Source: Topomyia yanbarensis
Taxonomy: Eukaryota > Arthropoda > Insecta > Diptera > Culicidae
NCBI RefSeq assembly: GCF_030247195.1
Contig: NC_080671.1
Span: 71,795,412-71,859,411, forward strand
DNA: 64,000 bases
Direction: 5' to 3'
This document shows positions 55,340-64,000 of this stretch, piece by piece (the stretch's first letter is position 1; each line of letters opens with the position of its first letter). Made by a program: the position numbers and the translations under genes. The notes below the pieces were generated by a model. The model did no database searches, had not been told where the DNA came from, and saw nothing but the letters and a program-made list of their open reading frames with translations.

Positions 55340-57480
55340 TACTTGTGGTTGGAGTCTTCAGTGAGATGGGAGAGCTCACTTTCTTCTGAACCATATAGTC
55401 AGAATTGAACATTAGACTTGCGGGCCATGCGAACATTCATGAACCCACGCGAATATGCAAATGACCACACGATTATACAATCGAAACACACGAAGTTACA
55501 TACAGCACACGCGACATACAAACGTCCACGCGATCAAATACGATAACGTACAAACGATCGAACCCTTCACGATCATCCACGCATAGTTTCACCCGTGATC
55601 TCGCAAAACATGAAAAATCCCCAGTGATTAAGTCATCGTTTCAGTAGTTATAAATTTACCCCAATAAGACTTTAATTTTACTAGTATCGATGACCACGGG
55701 TCAATACGCACTGAAAATTCGCCGCGTCTGTTTTTATGAATCCCATTTCAAGTTCCATTATTGCTAACAAGCCCGTGCATCAGGTTAACGATCCTTTGTA
55801 TTTCCCTTCAAGGTTTAGTACTATTGTTCGTAAACGTGTATTTCACAAACAAGCCGATTTGGAAAATAGGAAATACTTTCCTTGATTTATAACATCTCGA
55901 GCTATCTTAACTCTTTGTCTGTTCAATGTGTTAGCACTCTGTTTTTTCTAGGCAATACTCCCACGGTCGGTTATGTAGAGTTCAAATTACTTTTGTTCAG
56001 CAAACATAGGATACTCTCGGTAGCCGGCTACCCAGAGTTTAGCAGGAACCAAAAACTGAATAAGATCTTTTCTTTTTCGAGTGATCGTGTACTCGAAAAC
56101 CAACTAAATTACTACCTAATAAATCATGCTATACAGGTCGCATCGCTTGTTTGGAGCGAAACATAGACCTTATTTCCTTTCAAGCGACTAACTAACTTTG
56201 CTCCCTTAGACTAATTGAATTTAGGGTATTCCGAATATCTCCAAGGAAAATATCAGTTTAAACAAACTTAGTGCACCAATTATCAACAATCAATACTGGT
56301 TTATTCTTAAATCTCCATGAAAAGAACAGGAATATAGCCAAAGAATATGAATGGCTATCTTGACTGTCCTTGTTATGAAGATAATCGATCTATATTGAGC
56401 TCTGAAATAAAGTTGCTTTAACATGTCGTTTGCAATAAGCCTCGATAGTGACGCATCGAGGAGGCAGGGTGGACTTATTGAGCTTTGCATGTTTATTCCT
56501 ACACTTACAAGTAGCTCAGCTAGTGTTTATTATGTACATGGTGTTCACAATACTAATGTCTTCTTAATGTGTTGTATGTTTGTACCTTTCTCACCTTCCG
56601 TTTCAATTATTTTCTATCCAGTCTGCACATGACTGTCACAATATCTAATGTCTGTCTCAAATACATTTTAGTATGCGTTCATCTAACTTTTACTGAATGA
56701 AGGTTTAGTTAATGTGTAGTTTCTTCTTTTGCTGTTTCTTTCTCGGCGATATGGAAATATGCAAACGACTATAGAAACGAATTATTATACGCTAAATTAC
56801 GAATGCGCTAGCGAACGCGACATTTTAATGCCCACGCGATAAAAAGAACACGCACAATAACATACAAACGTTCGAGCCCTTCGCGACAATTCAAACCCGA
56901 TCACAAACGCGATCACTCACGCATACTTACGCTTACAGGCTCGCAATAGTGAAAATGTCCCAGCGATTAAGTCAACGTTTTGGCAACGGATTTATAAACG
57001 CGGTCTTACACACCAACGCCGGGTCTCGCGCGTTCTCGGATCATACTTGTCCAGGTGCCCCCACTCTAAAATACGCAAATTATATACAGTAGACAACAAG
57101 ATTCAGGGCACCATAGTTGGAGTCTTCAGTGAGATGGAAGGTCATCTAAGTCATATACTTAAAATTGAGCCTCAGATTCAAGGTCTGTGCGAACATTCAA
57201 GAACCCCGGCAAATATGCAAATGACCACGCGATTATACAACCGAAACACGCGAAGTTACATAAACAGTAGCACACACGATCAAACGCGTTAACATACAAA
57301 CGCTCGAACCATTCGCGATCATCCACGCACATCTACGCACGCAATCTTACAAACATTATAACGCTCCTATGATAAACTGATCGTTTTAGTAGTTCCGAAT
57401 TTATAAGTGTGGTTTCAAGCGCGATCATACAATCGCTTATTCCCACGCGATCATGAAATATCCATCTACATCTCCGAATC
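55340..57480 (-). repeat. GATCGCG-rich tandem array, inverted partner of 28-30 kb
   Basis: On the minus strand it carries the same motifs as 28130-29960 (GCGAGATCACGGGTG, GGATGATCGTGAAGGGTTCG, TAATCACTGGGG). GTTGGAGTCTTCAGTGAGATGG recurs at about 55350 and 57117 on the plus strand, marking unit boundaries. Repeat E copy 2 splits the array. Diverged; no product inferred. Confidence 0.7.
55661..56190. repeat. Dispersed repeat E, copy 2 (empty of the Harbinger-like MITE)
   Basis: This is the partner of 37367-38280. It contains the GGTAGCCGGCTACCCAGAG motif and a single TAA at the position where copy 1 has the 288-bp MITE. Overall identity appears high (near 85-90% by eye). Confidence 0.8.
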
Positions 57481-57499
57481 TCAATCGCACACTCAATAA

Positions 57500-58323
57500 C
57501 AGTCCGCTGGAATTGGATTAAAGTAGTATTTTAGTGGATGAATTTTTTCGTCTCGTCTGCAATTGTAATGAGTGATTCCGACGATCAATTTGTATAGCTT
57601 CAGTTGGACCACTCAAGAAAAGTAACTCCAGAAACATTGATAGGTCAAAATTCTCCCTGGCAGTTGAAAAGTGTGATGAATTTGTGAAACAGTGAGTAAA
57701 AGCGACGGCAGTGGATGAAAGCGTGGGGTTTGTTGACGTTGTGAAGGAGCAGTCATCGTGGTTGGGATAGTGTGAGTCCACCGCTAAGGCATTTTCGCCA
57801 TGAAGCGTCTTCGAAGAAAAAAATCCTTCCTCGAACATTCTATCGAGCGGAAGAAAATTCATCTGCTAGTACCAACCGTGGCTCTCGACAAATTCGGGTG
57901 GTGCCGGATCGCCGTTAGTGGGAATTTAATCACCAAGGAGCATTCGCTTCCCCGGTTACCTGCCAAAGATCCAGACAAACAAATTCGCCCAAACTGGGAA
58001 ACATAAGTTGAACGAGCCTTGCTCTCTATCCGGGCTAACAGCCAGGGAGGACGAAGCAAGGTGGACAATAGCGCACCCTGGGAAGAGCACCGCAGTGTCT
58101 TCCGGGATTCTTTGCAGTGTGCTAAGAATCCGTTGAGTCGTCACCATTTTCACTAGGGGGGTTCCAACAAACGAGCCAGCGGTGCAGCGAACTGAACGAC
58201 CAACGGAGAACGCGACCGTAGAAGTCCCGGACAGTCGGATGCAGCAGTGATCACGCAGCTTTCCGCCAGCGACAGCCTTAAGTAATAGCAGCAGTATGAG
58301 GGAATTGGAGGACAATAAACACG
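57500..58323 (+). other. Candidate 5' leader/first exon of an unidentified gene
   Basis: This segment is GC-richer than its surroundings, free of the window's repeats, and ends at AACACG/GTAAAA, a plausible donor (GT at 58324-58325) before an abruptly AT-rich stretch. An ATG at 58296 opens nine codons (MRELEDNKH) that run in phase into the donor. Upstream lies a 68-codon frame (57800-58006, Lys/Arg-rich start) that could be an upstream ORF or the real product. No following exon could be matched. A chance arrangement is possible. Confidence 0.3.
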
Positions 58324-59699
58324 GTAAAATTTAGATTATTTTTTTTTTCCTTTTTGTATGTTTACATAAGAAAATTCGAAAGTCTTGGTAGAAGCACCTA
58401 GGCCGCCCTATCAATAAAGGTCTGCTGGGCAGGTTAATTATGAACCCAAGCAGTAAGGAAACAAAATCTGGGAAACGTAAGCCTCCAATAGGTTTCTTGA
58501 TTGTTTCCTGTATTCATTCCGAAAATTTCTGGTCACTTTAGTTATGCATGATCTTGGTGGTACAAGTTTATATGAGAATTTATTGTGTGACTGCACTTTT
58601 TAACGCAGAACTCCGAAACGGGTACTCTGATCCAAAACATTATATGTAAATGACAAATATTCAAAAAAATGAGAAAGAAAAAATCAAACGACAGCACGTG
58701 CGAGTATCGTTCCGAAAGTATCAATACGCACACTTAATTGCTCCTGATGAAAAGCAGAAAATGTTTTTGGAAGATTACTTGTATTGGCCGCTTGTTGTAT
58801 TTATTTTTATATTTGAGCGTTGGTTGTGTTGACGAGATGAGCGGATAGCTGATGGAATTTCCAATAGCTGTAGCTGCTTATTTTTCATTGGCACACACGT
58901 TTGTTATTACGGATTTTGATGATCTGACAGTATGCTCCTGTGGGTATTTCTAAAGCACGGTCACACTTGACTGAGTCAGCGACTCATAAGATGGTCAGTT
59001 AGAGATTGGGGTGGCTTCAGTAATCAGGAATCAGTAGTGATTGGCTTAAATGGCACATTCCCTATGTTGATCGGAGGTTTGTTGGTCTTTTCATCATTTC
59101 CCTGATGGGAAGGATTAGGGAAGTGGTAAGGTTAGGAACACGGAGAACATAGACAGCAAGTAAGTATGAACGGATGAACGGATATATCAACACCTCCGAG
59201 GGGATATTGAAATAACAGAACGACAACATCCCCGTAGAAATATTGTCATTCAAGTTCAGCTAAAACCGATTTAGGTTTATAAATTTTCGACGTGACTGTT
59301 TGGAAGCCATACTTCTGTTGAAAGCCCTTTTTTCGCTAGAAATTGCAGAAAACGGTCGTTGATACTGCAAAAATACTGGTGTATTTTCTCTGTAATCGAC
59401 TTAGTTCTCAGAACTTCTTTCCAAAATGGCCGCGAACCAGTATTATGGAAATCAAGCCTGTTACCAACCAACCGTTAACAATAGATTTAGATCACTTTAT
59501 GGAGGCCATGGTATTGGAAAGAGCTAGCGTAAAATTGAAAAAAATAGCAGATAGTAGCTTAATTTGAAAGTGGTAAATTAATAACTTATAATTTTTTAAA
59601 AGCAAAACACCCCCCTCTTCACCCCACCTTTATTACAACCCTGATCAAATGATCGACGAACGAATACACGTTTCACATCTCTACCGTCACATCTCATTA
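58324..59699. other. AT-rich stretch, possibly intron
   Basis: No frame above 75 codons with a recognisable domain. It contains the repeat at 58923-59050. Confidence 0.4.
58923..59050. repeat. Direct repeat G, copy 1
   Basis: GATCTGACAGTATGCTCCTG through GACTGAGTCAGCGACTCAT and GGTCAGTTAGAGATTG match 63850-63990 in the same orientation. Class unknown; perhaps part of a retrotransposon leader. Confidence 0.7.
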
Positions 59700-61373
59700 A
59701 CGTCACCTATCTGCAATGATGGTAAGACTGACGTTTCCGGAAGAAAGAGAAGGAGAAATTTGCGAGATAGGAAGCAAGAAAAGAGGAATGAGAGAAGATA
59801 GCGAGAGTCTGGCAGAAAGTATAGGACAGTGTCGGAAAGTTGAAGAAAAAGTGCGTTTGCCCGAAGGTCGAAAAAAGGAAAAGAGACCTCGTGTATGGGA
59901 CTGATTGGTCATCCGTGCTGCCTGTCCGCTGGGCCGAGTCGAGAGTACTCCTGTCCGGATCCAAGTGACATCGGATACTGCGTCGACCGAAGGAAGGTTC
60001 CCAACGACGAAAGCGTTTCGAAGACGGAAAAGGTTGGCGTGTTACGCCGAACCAGACTTAAGCCGGCGAGCTCCGTGCTGGTGGCCAACGAGTACCCGTT
60101 TACGTTGGGTCACACGCTGCGGGAGGACGGTAACCACAGCTTTGGAGGTGAGGGTTCTGGTGAGGTCCGGCGGGAATTCCCCCGCTTGCTAGAGCCCAAT
60201 ATCCGATGCGTTGCCGCCCCGTTAGCGAGCACGTGGGACGTCGACAGACAACGGCGAAAGAAGCACTCAAGGCAGTACCACGATTCTGGACACGCCGTGA
60301 CACCGCACAGTGGCGGCTCTTCAAACAAAAGTCGGACAAAACCTCAAATGTTACCTAATTTGGCTGAAAATCACAATTTAAGCTAATTTTGAGGTGCTGA
60401 GCTCATTTTTGATGTCAAAAGTCGTAAAATATTAAATGCATTTTTCCATACAGTGTCATTGAACCTTTCTTATAACTATGATCCCGTTTTCATGATAGAT
60501 TTTCCGTTACTGTTCACCAATGTCAGCAATCTCATAAAAAATGAAGAACACTACTTTAAATCCATTGTATAATGTGTTGGTTTACTGTAGATTGTCTAAA
60601 TATTTTACACAAAACACCATGCGTCTCCATATCAGAAACAAAGCTTCAAAATCGCCTTAAACCTTTTTGCGCACCTAGGCGCAGAACAAGACCATGATAT
60701 TCGAAAAGTAGAGGTAATTTCACATAGAATGTATACTATGTGACTGTTCCGAAATGATTCCGAAATTTGTACAGAATACATTAGTGAAAAAAGTATTTTG
60801 GATCTGACCACCTTAAACATATTTAAACTAAAAAGACATAGTTCCAAGCAAATTTGCCAAATGTATTTTACTCATTAACAAAGTTCTTTCGTTCCTCTAC
60901 ACAATGAAACTAGTTGTGCTGAAATCGGACCAAAATCAAAAGAGCAACATGCATTTGAAATGAACAGAGCAATGGTGGTTTCGGAAATGAAAATCATTAA
61001 AAAATCCGGACTTTGGTACGTTTAAACTCGTGTTAAAAATCGTGTTCTTATCCAATGATCATAAAATTTTGAATATATATCATTCAATACATGAGAAATT
61101 TAGGAAAAAAATAAAATATCAATATTTCACAAATAAATTTTTGAGGTTTTGACCAGCCTCCGGCCACTGTGCGCCGCGATCGAGATCGGAACACAGGAAC
61201 TCTGTACCAGATATTGGATACCAGCTCAGGAGGAACCAGACGGTAGGAGTGTGGCAAGTACCCTCTTCGTGCATGAAGCTCATGTGTTCCAGAACGGCCG
61301 CAACGACCCCCCCCCTTTCCCATCTTCCTTTCCCTTCCACCCTTTCTTAACCGACGATGTAAATCTTAAATAA
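59700..61373 (+). other. Coding-like segment split by a Transib-like MITE, unidentified
   Basis: Outside the nested element (60306-61171), the sequence is GC-richer and has long plus-strand frames: 59716-59904 (62 codons, Glu/Lys/Arg-rich) and 59895-60386 (163 codons, of which the end lies inside the MITE). If the MITE and one 5-bp duplication are removed, one frame is open from about 60157 to 61373 across the junction. The right part ends with a C/T-rich tract and AAATAAATATG, like a 3' end. No domain is recognised. It may be a decayed transposable-element ORF or host exon. Confidence 0.3.
60306..61171. mobile_element. 866-bp Transib-like MITE with unequal 12/23-spaced ends, copy 2
   Basis: It has the same length as 16604-17469, in opposite orientation, and appears about 95% identical by eye. 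The left end has CACAGTG (60306-60312), a 23-nt spacer and ACAAAACC (60336-60343). The right end, read inward, has CACAGTG (61165-61171), a 12-nt spacer and TCAAAACC (61145-61152). The flanks CACCG (60301-60305) and CGCCG (61172-61176) agree at 4 of 5. No transposase is encoded. Confidence 0.75.
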
Positions 61374-62163
61374 ATATGTTAACCTAATTTGTATTTCGTG
61401 CAATTCTATTGTAGATCAAATTCCTGGTTTCCCTATTGTGGGTCTTTCTTGTCAATCTACTTTGAAATGTTTTCGATGGTTAAGGTAAGTGTGTCCTCCT
61501 GAAGCAAGCTAGAACGTCGACCCTGAGTGGGTATAGCAGTGAGCTAGTCGGAATTAACAAGCCTCATCAAAATATCAGTACTCGTCAATCTTTCTTTGAA
61601 ATTCCATTTAATGTAAAGAAATACCTTATTCAGGTGAAGGCTACAAGATTTGACAATAACACGGAAGTTTACTGCCTTTCCGCTTATCTCCTGCAAATTC
61701 TGTTTCAGCCAGGTACAACTTTGTTCGTTTTTCGGAGACATGCCCTAAACCAAACCCACTGAAACTGAAAATGAATTAGTTGGAAGGGATTAAAAGAAAC
61801 ACCACAGATCATCCTTCAGCGCAATTGAATAGTGACCTTTCTCCAACCTTGCTTGCACTCGATAAGTATTGAGACTCAAAGACTATACAATGATACTAAG
61901 CATTGTTGAAGAGAGAGGTGCTCTGCGGTTGCGCTTCTTTTGTTTGATTTTGATCAATTTTTTCCCATTTTTAATAAATTTGAAGGAGCACGCTTCTGGC
62001 AACTGCCAGTAACTATTCACACCTAATGTTGTGGGAAGTGACTCAATTTCCGATTAACCAAAAATCCTAAAAGGATCAACAGGTTTAACCAAAAAGTGTG
62101 GGAATTTATAATCTAGCAAAGTCCACACAATTAAATCAATTGTTTTGCTTCAAAATTGTATTA
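61374..62163. other. Stretch without an identified gene
   Basis: A 65-codon minus frame (61544-61741) and an open plus reading across the same place show no domain I can name. No repeat shared with the window. Confidence 0.4.
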
Positions 62164-63290
62164 TCACACAGTAGAACCGCAAGAGGTTGCTACATCTAGA
62201 CGGCGGCGGAAACGATCAAAGACGATGCACTTATCATCAGATAACGACGGTTCGAGCTCGTTGGGTACGAGCCAGTTTGCCAACTCATGTGCAATACTGT
62301 TAGAATAGAGAGTTACATCTAACACCTCTTCTCTGCCAGATCGTGCAAATGTTGGGTGATTTCTTATGTTAAGCATATGCAGATTTGTGCTGCTGAACTA
62401 GTCCATAAATTTGGTGCCTCTCAAAGTGATATCTTAGGTGCCCCAAACTATGTGGTGGGTATTTGCGTCACTGCCGATTATGAGTGGAAATTCATTGCTG
62501 AGATTCTTAGAAGGTGATGATTCATGATGCGGTAAATATACTCTCCTGTTTAGATTATCATCAGCCATAACGGCGCCGGTGGTTGAGTGGTAAGCGTGAC
62601 CGCCACTCATTCCAGTTGGCCTGGGTTCAATTCCAGCCGAGGTCGTTGAGATTTTTCTGAGGTGAAAAAAGCTGTGGTCACGTCTTCCTTCGGAAGGGAA
62701 GTAAAGCCGTTGGTCCCCGGTCCATGAAATTGGTGGATCGATATCTAGTCCAGCTAGTGGATTCATCTCTCTGGCGTCGGTAAAGAAGAAGTATATCCAA
62801 CTTCTAAACTCTTACTAACAAAAATATCCTCCTCCCGTGATATTTGTGGAGTGCGCAGTAGTATACGGCCTCTAGCAAAAGCAAGTATCGGACTAACCAT
62901 TCCTTCCCTTTCCTTCCGCGATCTACGTTCGGGCTTGGCCGGCGCCGGTATTGATAAAAAAAACACTTTAGGATTACCAGGAGTTGCACATTGAAAGATG
63001 TTTCGCTACTCTCAAGCATAATTATCTACTGATTCCCTGTGCAACTTCAGCTAGTCCCGATCGATAACGGAGTAGCAGCCAGGGGTGGTCGCACAAGCCC
63101 AAGCTCAAGCTCTCCTGTTTAGATTATCATCAGTCATGTCAGTAACTGTGACAGCACAAAAATTACGAGTTGTGAGGTCGGATAGAAGATATTCGTCAAT
63201 AGCACGATTCACAAGTTTGCATACACGAAGCATTTCACGTGGATTTGTCATGCCGTTTTGTTGTAAGCTTCGAAAACGGGGTTAAATAGC
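62164..63290 (-). pseudogene. Decayed non-LTR endonuclease domain, split by a SINE
   Basis: Reading the minus strand from 63290, the frame gives LRVCKLVNRAIDEYLLSDL, then (after the SINE at 62569-63109) RRVYLPHHESSP, PLIIGSDANTHHIVWGT, a stop, and SGREEVLDVTLYSNSIAHEL to about 62164. This is the order of an APE endonuclease of a LOA/R1-like non-LTR element, with the SDANXHHXXWG catalytic motif and the EVLD(L/V)T motif. The SDHXXI end has become SDDKCI, losing the catalytic His. A stop follows the VWGT motif. RT is absent. It is a dead fragment of another clade than the intact element. Confidence 0.8.
62569..63109 (+). mobile_element. tRNA-headed SINE, 541 bp, uninterrupted copy
   Basis: The A box TGGTTGAGTGG (62580-62590) and the B box GGTTCAATTCC (62624-62634) are good pol III matches. 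The body equals that of 14369-16480 and the tail is AAGCCCAAGCTCAAG. A direct repeat of at least 24 bp (62541-62564 and 63110-63133, starting CTCTCCTGTTTAGATTATCA) flanks it; extended to 28 bp it has one mismatch. It is inserted in the decayed endonuclease. Confidence 0.88.
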
Positions 63291-63639
63291 TTTCCAACAT
63301 AGAAGTTTCTTTCATGGAAATATCCTTAACTCCTTAACTTTTGAAAGCTTTTCCTTCCTGCGAAAAGCGGTATAGATTCATAGTTACTGTACGTGTATGA
63401 TGAAGATTAATTTGGTCGGAGTATTGCACAATTCATCACCGGCGCTTATTGTGCAGCAACTAGAAGATACCAAATACGTTGGCATATAATCGCCTATAGC
63501 GAACCCCGAAATGGGGTGACATGACCATCATTTGAATCCCACAATTGGCCAAGAAACAAACGTTCACTGTGTCAGAGATTCGCTTAACACAGCAAGGATA
63601 ATACCCACGACTCCCCGTGTGCGACTGACATATTTTAAT

Positions 63640-63800
63640 TATGCCAGTCATTCAGTCCTCGGCAAGGAGAAACACTTCGACTTAAAGACTCCAGTTTTCA
63701 GCTGCTTCTTACGACATGGGATCTGGAGCCCCGTGGATCAATTCTTGGTTGAGATACTTCAACCCGCCGGATACCACACGGCCTCTAGGCTATTTTTATC
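63640..63800 (-). mobile_element. Retroposon head, same family as 36702
   Basis: On the minus strand GCCGTGTGGTATCCGGCGGG, then CATGTCGTAAGAAGCAGCTG and CCGAGGACTGAAT match the head at 36702-36870. No tail was found. The stretch 63291-63639 shows nothing recognisable. Confidence 0.6.
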
Positions 63801-63849
63801 AAGAGATAGATAATAGACTATCATCAACCTCCTAGTGGACCACAGCCAC

Positions 63850-63990
63850 GATGGTGATCTGACAGTATGCTTCTGTGGGTATTTCCAAAACACGGGCAGA
63901 CTTGACTGGGTCAGCGAATCATCAGAGCGTCAGTTAGAGATTGTGGTGGGTTAGGAGAATGATTAGTGTTGGAGTAGTTTCAATATTGAA
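63850..63990. repeat. Direct repeat G, copy 2
   Basis: Partner of 58923-59050: GATCTGACAGTATGCTTCTG, GACTGGGTCAGCGAATCATC and GTCAGTTAGAGATTGTGGTG. Confidence 0.7.
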
Positions 63991-64000
63991 TTGTTTTAAA

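Overview
The window looks like nuclear DNA of a culicine mosquito, most likely an Aedes. It is AT-rich, has no dense gene arrangement, and is packed with interspersed repeats typical of these genomes: tRNA-headed SINEs, MITEs with 8-bp, TTAA, TAA, TA and 5-bp target duplications, and an RNase H-bearing non-LTR retrotransposon. This assignment rests on repeat style, not on a database search. No complete host protein-coding gene could be identified.

Layout. 0.6-2.5 kb: a CAGTGGCG-ended repeat. 3.2-4.7 kb: a candidate 5' leader exon ending in a consensus donor. 5.3-7.6 kb: a TTAA-flanked piggyBac-like element, a SINE, and the first copy of a ~1.1-1.4 kb repeat called family B here (further copies near 18.5 and 39.6 kb). 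10.8-13.0 kb: a hAT-like element. 14.3-17.5 kb: a tRNA-type SINE split by a 1563-bp fold-back element with CACAGTG ends, then an 866-bp element with the same ends. 20.9-25.1 kb: a hAT-like element split by a second hAT-like element, both with intact 8-bp duplications. 25.9-32.9 kb: several MITEs and a GATCGCG-rich tandem array. 34.5-38.9 kb: an inverted SINE pair, a decayed reverse transcriptase, and a composite retroposon with a 26-bp duplication and a Harbinger-like MITE nested in it. 45.4-51.6 kb: the one intact element, a full-length two-ORF I-like retrotransposon with a 14-bp duplication. 53.5-57.5 kb: a piggyBac-like relic and an inverted partner of the 28-30 kb array. 57.5-58.3 kb: a second candidate leader exon. 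59.7-63.8 kb: an unidentified coding-like stretch split by a second 866-bp CACAGTG element, and a decayed endonuclease domain split by a second copy of the SINE.

The most notable signal is in the CACAGTG-ended elements, which I assign to the Transib superfamily (relatives of the RAG1 recombinase). The two 866-bp copies have unequal ends: the heptamer CACAGTG is followed by a 12-nt spacer and CCAAAACC/TCAAAACC at one end, and by a 23-nt spacer and ACAAAACC at the other. This is the layout of the 12- and 23-RSS of V(D)J recombination. Both copies show it, as read directly from the sequence. The link to transposase recognition is inference.

Functionally, only the 45.4-51.6 kb retrotransposon appears able to encode working proteins. 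The other elements are non-autonomous or decayed. The order of insertions can be read from nested copies and from internal empty sites.
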